Positions 33,401 through 46,100 of a DNA stretch of 64,000 bases are shown here, in pieces; positions within the stretch are counted from its first letter, which is position 1; each line of letters begins with the position of its first letter. The notes beneath the pieces were generated by a model, which ran no database searches, had not been told where the DNA came from, and saw nothing but the letters and a program-made list of their open reading frames with translations. This DNA is from Alviniconcha marisindica (taxonomy: Eukaryota > Mollusca > Gastropoda > Provannidae): positions 124,501 through 188,500 of the forward strand of contig JABMCL010000994.1 in the NCBI GenBank assembly GCA_018857735.1, in the 5' to 3' direction. Made by a program: the position numbers and the translations under genes.

Positions 33401-36400
33401 TCAAACCAAGTTATTAATTAAATACCAAGGTTGTTCATTAACTAGAGACCCTTTGCAACTGACTTGTTTTAAACCTCAACAATCAATCGGCTGAATGTAA
33501 CATATAGTGGCAATCACAATCTAAATGGGCACATAATAGGATATAGGGTGGTACACTGGTAGTATGGGTTGGGGGAGGTATCTTACCATGCGACGCTGCA
33601 AACTTTGCTTTGATGTTGTACTTAATTGTTGAATACCTAAATACTAAGGTAATAACATCAAAAGGGGGTGCAGCTGAACTTTTTTGTTTTAGAGCAAGTT
33701 TCAGCTTGATTTAGTTCAGTCCTTCAGATGTAATTGTTGAGCATTTGCCAGAGGGAGAAATTTATTCACATAATTCTCTTTGTGACTGTGGTAGGAAGAT
33801 AAGGAAGATAATTGATAAACATACGCCTTGGCAAAAGATTACATTTTCTCATCAGTTTCTGTGTTACTGTTAGTCTTGGCAGTACTTTCCAGACTGCATG
33901 ATCGTGACCTGACAGTTTTAGACTTTACAACTTTTTTATTTTTTATTTTTTTAAATCTTTGTTTGCCAACTAAATGTTTGCTCTTCTTTTATTGCAGAGG
34001 GAGAAATCGAGAGAAAAAAACGGTTGGACCAGGAGAAAAATGATCGCATGTCTTATCAACATCAAAGATTTTCAGCCTTCACAGGGCAGAACATTCTGTG
34101 GCTGATTGCTTCCATGGCTGCCTTTCACTTCACTGATTTCCATGCAGTAGTGTTATATGATCCCAGGGTTAACAGGTGAGACGAGTTCAAATACTCAGTA
34201 AAGAGAGAAAGGGAGAGTATAGTGAAAGAAATTGATCTTAGTTCTTACTGCAACAGAGGGTAGTGCAAGTAAACAACTCCTGCACACTAAAACAAATGGA
34301 ACAAGCATGGACATAAACTGAAAAGAATAAGAAAATCCTACTTCCTTCAAAAAATCAACTTGGAAGCAGTAGTTTGTTGGGCTAGTGCTGTGTCGGATCA
34401 AGACAAGGAGGACCAATAGATACATGAGGCTGTGCCAAAAGGTGCTGCTGAGAAGATGGACATTAAAGTGAAAAATAAAAGCAGAAAAGTCATTTACCAA
34501 GTGACACAATTTAAAAGATTAGTCTTTTTTGTATACATTTCAGGTCTTAACAAAGATAACTTGAAGCAAGTCTGAGAAAAAGACATTTAAAGACTTACAC
34601 TGTGAATCTGTTGGATGCAACACAGCACACAATGTTTGTTTCAATTTAATCTTTGAATTTAATAAATGCCATCAGTCTGTGGGGGAAATAAACACCCATT
34701 ATTCATGACAAGACAGTAAAATTTCATTTGACTTAATTCACTTTTTATTTTCTATTCAAAATGGTAACAGTGACATCCTGTGTTACATCCAACAGACTGC
34801 CATTGTAACATTTTTAAATAAAATGAACATGAAGCACAGGATTCAATCAAAAGTAGGATGTGTTTATTGGAATTTATTTAGCAAAGTTGTTTGCGTGACT
34901 GCAGTATAAAATAAGGTCATCAAAGATTTTTTAAACATTTTATCTGTCAGATGTAATGATTATTGGATGGACACAACATATCCAATCTCACAGCTTATAA
35001 GATAACCTTGCTGATTTCCCTACATTGTAACAAAATGTTACCAGCTGATTTTGTAGTGGTTTTCATGACTGCCGCACCAAACAGGTTGCTTGTAATTTTG
35101 TCAAAGACCCTGTTTAAGCATTTTGTCTGTTGGATGTAACAACCATACGGTGGACACAACATTCCCTTTGTAAAGTTTGTAAACTTTCCTTTCCTGTAAA
35201 ATATACGCACAGTTAATAAAATCAGAGTTAATTTTCGTACATCTGACACATTGCTGTAAATACTCAGCAAGGCTGAAACCATCATTTAAAGTAATGCACT
35301 GTCGGATGCAACACATATCAGGGGACACAATGGAGTATGCAAAACTGGACAGTCAGTATGTGACTTAGAAAAAGTACTGCCAAGTTGTCATTCCTCTTCT
35401 TTTATTGACCAAAAATAAAAAATGTAATTACAAATGTACATTCACCCTATACCCTACTGTTGGCAACAGGTAAAGTCCAGTTTCAAAAGACATTGACTTG
35501 GCATTCAAGATTCACCACCTGGAATAACAACTGTAACACATTATAAGTGACCAGAAACAGTAATGCAATATCTGGAATTTCCCATGTTAACACTAGTTCT
35601 TCCCATCCTAATCAGTTTAAAAGATGTTTCCTGTGAGTTGACAGTTCAGCATTGAGACAGATCATTATTCCTCTGCTGTTCTCAAGTACTGCAGTGCTTC
35701 CCAGGAAGAATCTGGCTTCATGTTCTACTAACGTTGTCCCTGCTGTGTCATGAAGAACACCTGCACTTCCCTTTCTGGAGCATCAATCTTTAGCCTGAAA
35801 ACAAACAAAATAAGTCAGGATATGTGTCTCCATATTTATTTATTTATCTCTGTACACACACAATAGATGATGTTCAGAAATCCAGGGGACTGCACTCAGT
35901 AAGTGCCCGCAGGTGTTGTGCGGAGTAGGCACGCTTTTATTGGGGGTACAGTGAGCGAGTGCTGCCAACAGGGTCTCAAGGTCTGTCAGCTTGACTGGAA
36001 ATCGAAAGAGTCACACCTTATGTATGCTGTCCTGTGGATTGCCTTGAGATGTGACACCAAGACCACTTATGCAATCATCCTCACAGATATAATGAAGTTG
36101 TTACAAAAATGGGAATGGGAGGCCCATGCTAGCATTTGTCAAAGTTTGGCATCGCCATTGAGGACCCCCCCCTGTGTGTACTGTCCTAGACAAGCCAAAG
36201 TCCAGGGAAGATCAAGCAGGTAGACAGCATTGCAATCATCAGCTGTGGCTTGGGTCTTGGAAGCTCTGAAGTGTTGAGGAGTTTGAGACAGTTAGTGCAA
36301 GCACAAAGCCATGGAAGGATATCACATCATCAATCACTGGAACGAAAGAGGAAGCACTTGACTGAGGATGAGAAAGGGCCATCGTTAATCAGACCAACAT

Positions 36401-39400
36401 TGAAAGTGTTTCAATAACACAGCTGGGGGAACTTTTGAGGCCAGGTGGAGCACTTTCTTGCTTTCCCTAGTGCATAGATCTTAAACAGAACTGAACTGAA
36501 CTGACTGAGGTTGTACATAAATCTTCTAAAAGTAGCCCCTGTGGAGCCGGCTTCTCACGCTGGGGGTGTTTAAACCAAGCTGCTCCACCCCTTTCACTCT
36601 CTTCTTACATTTAGTTTCTTTCTACCGGTCCTTTCAACTATATTTCATTCCAAAAATTCTCCACGATACTTCGATTTTCAGCTCCCTTCTTACAGCTTAT
36701 TTCTACCTAACCAGTCATTCTCCTGTATTTATCTACAACACAGCTCTTCTTTATATAGTTCTTCTTGCTCTCTGCGGTCACCTTCAGACCCAGCGTGTTT
36801 GCCGTACGCTGCATCCTGTGTCGAGGGAGGATGGGATCCTGGTGGCTGAGATCCCCCGTGGTGTCCAACACGCTTCTTCGGCCCAGACTTCTCCTAGATG
36901 GGTGGTTGGGTTGACCCGACCCAATCAATCAGCTGGTTGTGCTTTGCCCTAATTTCGATTAGAAGGCAGTGGCTCAGGGTCAGTCAGGGGATAGAAGTAA
37001 ACTTTGTTTTGTTTTTATCACCTGAGTATATTGCGTTTTGAGCCCTGGTGCGCACTTGTTGGATTTTCCGCATGTGTGCATCCCCTTGTGGACTCGGTGG
37101 CAGGTGGGGACAAAATGTAATGAAACATAACACAACATACAATGGCAACAAAACACCAGTCAAAAAAGAGAGTAGGCGATGACGATTCAGATATGGATTC
37201 AGACAATGAGATGCTCAAAAGTTAAACAAACTGGCCCAGATTTTTTATAGTTGAGTTGGTGAGTGAAGATCTCCCTCTGCAGAAGTTATCCCCTTTTGCA
37301 GTTCAGAAGGGGTTTCAAGCCATTGCCGGAACCCTGAAGAACATTAAAAGACAGAGATGGCTCCTTCTTGGTGCGGCAAAAGGGCCCAGGCCCAAAACCT
37401 ACTCCAAACAAACAGATTTATTGACAGACCAGTCAAGGTCTCAATTCACAAGACCCTGAACTCCTCTCGGGGAGTAATCAGATGTCGGGACCTCTCTGAC
37501 ATGTCGGAGGTTGAGATCCGGGATGAACTGAAAAATCAGGGTGTGGTTGGGGTGAACCGAGTGACATTGAAAGGGGAGGGGGGAAGGTGATCCCCACTAA
37601 CACTCTTTTTTTGACTTTTGGGTTTTCCCCAGAACTCCCAAAAGAGATCACGGTCAGCTATCTAAAGGTAAAAGGGGGCCCTTTTGTTTTTTTCCCCCAA
37701 CCCTAGGGGTTGCTTCAACTGAAACAAGTTTGGACAAAAAACGAGCCAACGTTGCAAGGTTCCTGCGAAGGGGTACAGGTTGGGGAAAAAAGTTTGAGCA
37801 TGAAAGTCGTGTGAGGGACCCAAGCTGTGCTCAAATTGCAAGGGGTCCCCACGCTTCATGGGCTAAAGATTGCCCGGTTTTGGCAGAAGGAGGAGATCCA
37901 ACGTGTCCACGTTGAGAAACAATATCCTTTCCAGAAGCCAGACAGTTGGTTAAAAGCCAAGTGCTGATTGTGTCTCTGGAGGTAAGACCTTGCTGCTGCT
38001 GCTTTTCCCCCAGAAGAAATCCAAATCTGTTTTTAGTGTCAAAAAAACGTTAACCTGGGGGTTTTCAGATCGTCCACTCCCGGACGACTGAATCTAACGT
38101 GGGGTTTTTTTCCTTTGGGGGACCCGGACGGTGTCATCCGGGAAATCAGGCTTCCCCAGGAAGTCGAGAAAGGTATCAGCCGACCCCCTGGGTTTCCCTG
38201 CAAGTCCACTAAGTGTTCTTTGGAGACATAGGGGTTTTAGCCCTCCCCCCAAAAAAGCCCTAGGGGTTCCGCCAATCCCCCCAAAATGGATCTAAATTTT
38301 TTGCGGCTCCCTCCAAAAGCGCACATATGGGTTCAGCAGGTCCCTTAAAAACCCGACCTCGAAAGATGATTCGTCATCTTCGGGGTGCTCACCCATTAAG
38401 GGGAGGGTGGGTGGGGTCCTGTGGACTCGAGGGGTTTTCGCACCCCAGGCGCTCCAGTCCTTCCAGCAGGCCCCAGGTACCACCCAAGCCAAAAGTTCCA
38501 GACAGGCAGAGCAAGGCGGAGAGGAAACCTGTTCCTCCAACCAATACTTTCCCCTTTGTCCAGATGATGAAATGGAATCGTCATCAGTTCTTTAAAGATG
38601 AAATAATGGTTTATTGCATTATTTCAGTGATTTTTAAGAAGTTTTTAAGTTAACTTTGAAGAAATAAATCCACTCGCAAGATCGTACAAAGGAGCTATTA
38701 TTGAAGTACAGGAATCCTGTTTTTTCTGCATAACCCTCTTGCTCTTTTTATCTGATCATTTTTATGCGGATAGTCCATTCTTATGACTTGTTTTTTTTAA
38801 ACTCGCAAATTTTGGTTGGGAGTTAGGCCTCTTGATATGACTCCTGTTGAGCAGCTAGGAGATGATAGTTGGTAGGTGGTATGTGCAGCTCTCTGCCATA
38901 TGGCACTGGTATTTGCCATTAAGCATTTATATTTTTTAAAAAATAAAAAATGTTATACTTTTCTTTAACCTGGTATCAATAAATTAGACGGAATGGTCGA
39001 TGATATCAGCATGTCCTAGCCGTATGCGCTCTCTAAACAGGGGTAATATTGAAGGGACTAATGGTTTGAAAATTGATGTCTGATTTTTATACATGGATTT
39101 CTGTTTTACCTTTGCGAAGTGATTGGTTTTTTAGATTGACTTGAGAAAGCATATATATTATATATGAGAAAAGGTTTCCAGTTTGTGTTTTACCCACTTC
39201 TTACGACTGTTTTAAAAAAAAACTGAATACGTATAAGTTTTTAACATGGACATATTTTTAACAGATATTGTGTATCGACAAAATGTGTAATGCCCTGAGA
39301 TAACCGTAATGGTTGACTGGGCGTTAAACACCAAATTACTTACTTCTAAAAGTAAAACAAAGTTTTAACTGTCAGAGAAAAGGTTAATTGTCCCAGTTTT

Positions 39401-39738
39401 GCGCAGGGAGAAGACACACAAATAAATGTACACACAAGCACACACGTGCCACACACACACACACACACACACAAACTATACATTATTTTTATTGTTTAAG
39501 CTCCTCCCCTCTCCCTCATACCAACAGTCCCAGGACACTGAACTTTCTGTATTTCCTCTTCTGAAACAGTGGCTAGCGCTGACTAATAAATGTTTGTAGA
39601 ATGTGAAACCAAAAGCACTTGTTTATATCAGGATTACTAATTTCTGCCTCAGATTACTCCTTTTACCCCTGCCTGTTATGGGCAAACAGGTCTGCACTAC
39701 TCACAAATTATGCCTGTTGCTGCACCTTCAAAAACTGC

Positions 39739-39807
<69 letters not shown>

Positions 39808-42800
39808 TATATTGTGATATCAACTGTCCCTAATTTATACCCCGTTCTTGCATATTATGCAGATTTTGATGTGATATTGGGGGGAAATCAGCGTCATCAC
39901 CCATAGATTTATTTAGAGGTCTAATAATTTTAAACACAAATTTAAATTTTTGTTGTTAAAAAGTGTTTGTCCTGAGGTGACCCTGTGCAGTTGAGAGGAT
40001 GTTAAAAAAATTGAAGGACTAAATTGAAAAAGGCAAAGCTCAGGAGCTGTGTGAAAGTCCAGGTGGCTGTCCTTGGCTCCCCATCCCTAATACTACCAAT
40101 AGTCCTTATAGTCTCCATGGATGTAAGTCAACATTGAACTTGGAAAGGGCATGGTATCTCATGGGTTTAAAAATAAAAGTAAAAACAAACAAACTTACTT
40201 TTATTCTTACAATTATTCATGAAAGATAATTGATGTATTCCCTTACTCAACAAAAATTTCACATTTGGATTTCTGATTGGCATGAAGAATGCAAGTCAAA
40301 GGTAATGATCAGGATTAGGCCACTGGGCAAAAACTTTGTTACTTACCAATAATTATTGTAATCAAATGGTATGTGTGTAACTTGTGATAATGTTTTGTAT
40401 GGTTTCAGATTATGGTTTAATGTTGGAGCAGGGCTGATTGCAATGACAGTGGCAATAGCACTCTTCCTGATTGTGTGGTTGTCCTTGGTAAAAAAAATCA
40501 GTTCTGACAACTGGGAGAAACAGCACCCTGGTGCCATTCCAGTGGCCACTGCCAGCTTTATCCTTGGTTCTGTATGGTCAGTTTATTTCCAGATATTTGA
40601 CTTGACATTTCGAAGTCATAGAAGCATCAAATTCTGCTGAAAATTCAAAGTTAGATATTTTGGATATTTTGGACCTGATTTGGTTCAAAATTTCTGTGAT
40701 TTGTTAGATTGATACATCATAAATGTGTGTGTTATTTGTGTGTGTGTTTGTTTTTAATTGAAGGTTATGCATTTTGTTTTGTTAGTATTTATTCAATAAC
40801 ATTTAGATGTTTTGTGATTGTTAAATGCGTACAAAAGATCCCAACTATAATAATAATAATAATAATAATAAATGCACCTCTAATGTGCCAAATCCCTCTG
40901 TGTAATACATGTTAAAGGCTTAGATCACTATATGGGTCATTCTGAAAACTGGTCAAAATGGTAACATACAGTGTAAAAATTCAGAGTGTGAATTTGTGTG
41001 TGTTATTACTTGGAAATGAAAGCTGTACATCTCTTATGTACATAAATATGAAACATAAATTGACAGGGTGACAGGAACTTGCTTATTTGTACTTTATATT
41101 ACATCATCAGTCAGTGTCTCACATGTTACAGAAGACACCAGAAATACATTGCTACAGTGCCATTTTTAACTCTGTTTTAACAAGGTTTTTACTGATGGCA
41201 CTTACCCTGAAGAATGGACCAGAGCTGTAATTATTCCATTGCATAAGAAGGGGGATTTGGAAGACCTAGACAACTACTGGGGTATCTCTTTATTGAGTAT
41301 AATTAGCAAATGTTACACATGCATATTGAATACAGGAATAAAAGAATAGATGGAAGAAAATGAGAAAATCATCAAGTCACTTTAGGCTCGGTCTGCTATT
41401 GTTGAAAAATGTCTTAAAAGAAGTGAGTGAGAAAATGAGAAAATCATCGAGTCACTTTAGGCGTGGATTTAGCACCACTGACCACATTTTTACTCGGTCT
41501 GCTATTGTTGAAAAATGTCTTAAAAGAAGTGAGGTAAGTTGTATGTTGCGTTTGTAGATCTACAGAAAGCATTCAGCTCTGTCCATAGAGTATCACTTTT
41601 TTAATCACTGGTAAGAGTGGACTTATCTGGAACCTTTTTTAATGCTCTCAAAGTCATGTATGAATCAGTAGTCTCATGTGTGTACATGAGAGTTTTTTAC
41701 AATACACTATACAGAGTTTTTTACTTGTCCATTTGGATTGAAACAGGGGTGTATACTCAGCCACGGGACTTTTTTCAATGTTCATTAATTAAATTGCAGC
41801 AGAATTAAGTAATGTAGGACAACATGACATCCAACTTCAGGCAGGCATACTTGAACTTTTTCTGTTGCTATTTGCAGATGAATTAGCCTTGCTCAGTAGC
41901 ACAGCAGTTGGTCTTCAGAATCAGCTTAGCAGAATGTGTAATGAATGTCTTCTAAAAATCAGTATAGAGAAAACAAAGGTAATGGTGTTCGGAAAAGGTG
42001 GACACCTTAGCAAAAAAGAGGTGTGGTATTTAGGAGGCCAAAAGTTAGATGTTGTGAACAACTATACATACCTGGGGTGTACTCATTGGAATGAGATATA
42101 CCTCATTCTTTGCAGTGACTCAGTTATAATCCTTTACTTACAGCTGTAGAACATTCATTGTCTCCATGGTACTCAGAGTATCCAAACACTAGCTTTTAAT
42201 TCTGTCTTTGAATGCCGTCCGCTTTCCTCGCTGGCTTTGTCCAGAGTAGATTCCCTTAACCACACGTGTTGTTGCTTGAGGTCAGGGTGGATTTATCTAA
42301 TTGTTTTTTGTGCTAATTGCAAGACTTCCAAGAGGTAAGAGAATTGTTATAATGCAAACATTTATGCAGACACACCTTCCTCAGTGCTATGAACACACAC
42401 ACATAGTAACTTGGTGTCTTACACCCAGTCAACCCTTACAGTTATATCAGGACAAGACATACACATACATGCACACACACACAGAGTGTTGAGCATGGTT
42501 GACCCTTTACTCCCCCCCCCCCCCCCCCTTTTCCTGGCTGTCACACACACTGCACTTTATTATTATTATCAATCGCATTTATGTAGCGCTGTTCTCTGCT
42601 TTTAAGGAGACTCATTGTGCTCGTGTCACATATAATTCTGAATGACTGACTGCATCCTTCATTAAAAGATTTTTTAAATTATAGCACATTTTTCAATATC
42701 CAACAAAATGGTGTAGTGACAGCGCTATTTGGTTGTTACATAGTTGGTGCCACCTGAAACTGCTGCTGTCTTGGTGCAAGTTCTGTGCACACCATGCAAC

Positions 42801-43114
42801 CATGCACCAGTTTACAGTGTCATTTCATTCAAAGATACATAGGTAGGATGCATGTGCTGTAACCTGCCACCTGCACTTTTGGGATCATTTATGTGTTACT
42901 GCGGTAAAACTGGGATGGAATGGGTACAGAAATAAGAGTCAGCACAGAAAGTTGACCCACAGTTTTAATTTAAAAAAATTATCCAGCCACTCCTGCAGGG
43001 ACTGGAACCCTGGACCTTTCGACCACTGAGCTATCCCCATTTTGCTAACATAGATGGAGAGAATGTTCCCATCCCCAATATGAGCAAGCAATGTTTGTTT
43101 TAATTTTCACAGAA

Positions 43115-43189
<75 letters not shown>

Positions 43190-46100
43190 ATTATTTGTTT
43201 TGTTCCACATAGGAAGGGTGTGCAAACACACAGACTGATGGAGGTGATCTCTGATTAATGCAGTAGAGTGCGTATACAAGATAGGTCCTACTAAATCATA
43301 AAGTTATTGTACCAGAACACACACACACACACACGGATGGACGGACGGGTGGAAGTGATCTCTGATTAATACAGTCATAACAGTGTGCATAACAGATACC
43401 AAATCACATGTGGCACTATGGAACACACACATGTGAGTTTTGTGCAGTGTGCACATCATGTGACATGAGCACTGTCAGAAAGCAATGGAAAAGCACTCTT
43501 ATACCTCACAGAAGAGTCATAATCACACCACCACGGCCAGAGGTCAAGACTGCAACAAACATGCATCACAGATGCCAGGAAAACACCACAGAACTTTTGA
43601 AGCCATCAAAAATTGAAGCTTGACTGCTCCAACAGTTGTGTCACCAGCAAATAATAAAGAAAAGAAAACAGAAACATTTGACTACAAAAAAGATTAGCTT
43701 TAAAAAGGGTTCCAGTGAAGTTTTTGTCCCTAAACGGGTAACAGCCCCCACTCATCGGGTGTTCAATGTTATAGGGTAAATTCTCCGGGAAAACTGGTAA
43801 AAATTTTTAAATAGGGGGTTTAAAAATTCAGAGTGTGAATTTTTTAATGCTATTTTTTGGGAAAAGTGAAAGCTTGACAGTCTTGTGTACAAAAAATTTT
43901 AAGAACCCTAAATTGACAGGGTGTGACAGGAACTTGGTTAATTGTGATTATGTTCGTCATGGGCCGGTCTTGTGTGCTTTGTTAAGAAGACCCCAGAAAT
44001 GCATGAATAAAAGTCAGCTCAGGGGCCCTTTTTTGACTCTTGCCTTTTTTATTAAAACAATATTTTCAAATTTAAAAAAGGTTTGGTTGGGAAATATTTT
44101 TTTGTTGTTTTTTTTTGCCCAAAAAAAAACCGATTTTGTTTAAAATGTCTTTTTTCCCCAAGTACAGATATGCACAAAATGGGAATTACACTTTTCCCTT
44201 TTCCCTTTAAGTTGGGGGGTTTTTTTTCTTTTCCCCCAAAAAATTTTGCGGGGGGGGGGGGGGGGGGGGGAAAAAAATTTTGCATTCGGGTTTTTAAAAA
44301 ACCGGGGTATATAAATTTTACTTTTGTCGGGAGGGATTTTGTTTTTTTCTTTCAAAAGTTAAAACCAGTCGCCCCTTTTAAATTGAAACTGTCTCCCCAT
44401 GTTATGTGGAAAATCACCCCAAAAGTACAAAAGGATAAAAAAAATAACACATTTGAACCAATGCCCAAAAAAATTTTTAAATTTAAACAAGTATTTTTAT
44501 ATTCTTTTAAAAAGGGAAAATGTTTTTTCCCCCTTTTTCCCCCTTTGATTGGCCCCCGGTATTGACCCCCCCCTTTAGTTTAACCGGGATAGCCAAGAGT
44601 GGGCCAGCAATTTTTAGCCAAAAGGGAAAACCCAACCATTTTCCCCTCTTTTCCGCACGCCCCTTTTAAAAGCAAAAAAAAATCATTTCTTTGGTTTTTT
44701 AAAAAACCCCGGGTCTTGTGATGATGTACCATAAAAAACAATTTTGGATTGCAAAATTTTAAATTATTTTGAAGATCTAGTAGAAAGGATTGGGTGGTTT
44801 TAAACCGGGGGAAACATGAAAAATTTGATTTTTCGGGAATGTGCTCTTTGGGTGATAATAAATCCCCCCATACTAATTTGCCAAATCAAAGATTATTTTT
44901 GGGGCAAAAAGAAAAAAACCCTTCAAATTTGAACCATTTGAAAAACACAAAAAAAAAAAAAAAAAGAAAACCCAAGACCCCCTTCCCAGCTTTTTTAAAA
45001 CCCCATGAAAACTTTAAAACTAATTTTTGGGGTTTCGCCCCCCCAAAAAATCACTTTTCGAACCCATATAATAGAAATAGTCATCTTTTTTTTGGTTGAA
45101 AACCAAATTTTTTCTTTACTGTGACCTTGCCCTTAAAGTTTAAAAAACCCTTTTTTTCACATTTTCCCCCGGCTTTTGGTTTGGGTTAACAATGTCTCGC
45201 CATTTTGGGTTTTTTTGGTTTAAAAAGGGTTTCCCCAGCAAATGATAAAATATAAACCCAAAAAACCCTAACAAACCTTAAATTTTTAAAAAATTTTCCC
45301 CTTTTGGGCTTTTGGGGCCCTTGCCCTTGAAAAACGGAAAATTCCAAAACCCCCTTTTCATTTAAACCCCCTTTTTTTGTTAAAAAATTACACTCAAATT
45401 GATTTTGGGTTTTGCAAAACCAAAACCTCCCTGGTTTAGAACTAATAAAAGATATAGTGGAAAAATTTTCATATTTTTATTTAAAATAAAACCCCACCCC
45501 TGTGACCTTTACCTTAAGATGGGAATTCCCCTTTTTTTTTTTTTTTTTATTTTTTTTCCCCCCCCCCTTCCCCCCGGCCCCCCCCCGGGGGTGCACCAAA
45601 AATACCAAGGGTTTTGGGTTTCAAAAGAAATTTCAAAAAAAAACACTCCAAGGGCCAAAATGGGAACAAAAAAAGGGGGCAAAGGCGTTACAAAACCCCA
45701 CCCCCCCAGGACCCCGCCACAGGGGCTTTTCCCCCCTTTTCCCCAGAAAAAATACAACACACACGGCAAAAAAGGGGCAAAAAAATTGCTTCCCCCCAAG
45801 TCCAGCTGATGTGGAATGGTACGCCCAGGGGAGGTCCGGTTAATTGTACAAAAGGGGCAACAGAAATAATTATTTTGTGTGCCCCGAAATTTTTCAAAAC
45901 CCCTTGTAAGACACCCAAAGTCCAAAACCAAAACCCCCGAAGAAAATTACGTAATTTATTTTTGTTTTCACTCCTTTTTGGGCATAAAAAAAGCATTTAA
46001 AAAAAATTAAATTTTTGGGAAAAGTGGGGAAACTACAAAGCTGATGAAAAAAAAAACAAATTTTCCCTTTCTTTTTTTGTTTTCCCTTGTGAACAAGTCA

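Larger units (their letters stand above)
36540..39346 (+). mobile_element. Nimb-like LINE, ORF1 present, most of ORF2 deleted
   Basis: A possible 5' UTR (36540-37141) precedes a zinc-knuckle ORF1 (37142 to about 38595). A short piece resembling the start of an ORF2 endonuclease (NFEEINPLARSYKGAIIE, mixed frames, about 38650-38720) follows. The element then jumps to 3' UTR-like sequence ending TGGGCGTTAAACACCAAATT and ACTTACTT at 39346. The body between is missing, so the copy is internally deleted. Part of it lies in a low-quality stretch. Confidence 0.55.

Noticed and set aside
35728..35794. Minus-strand acceptor followed by LKIDAPEREVQVFFMTQ and stop
   Set aside because: Only 22 codons, no donor exon upstream with matching phase and no recognised family.
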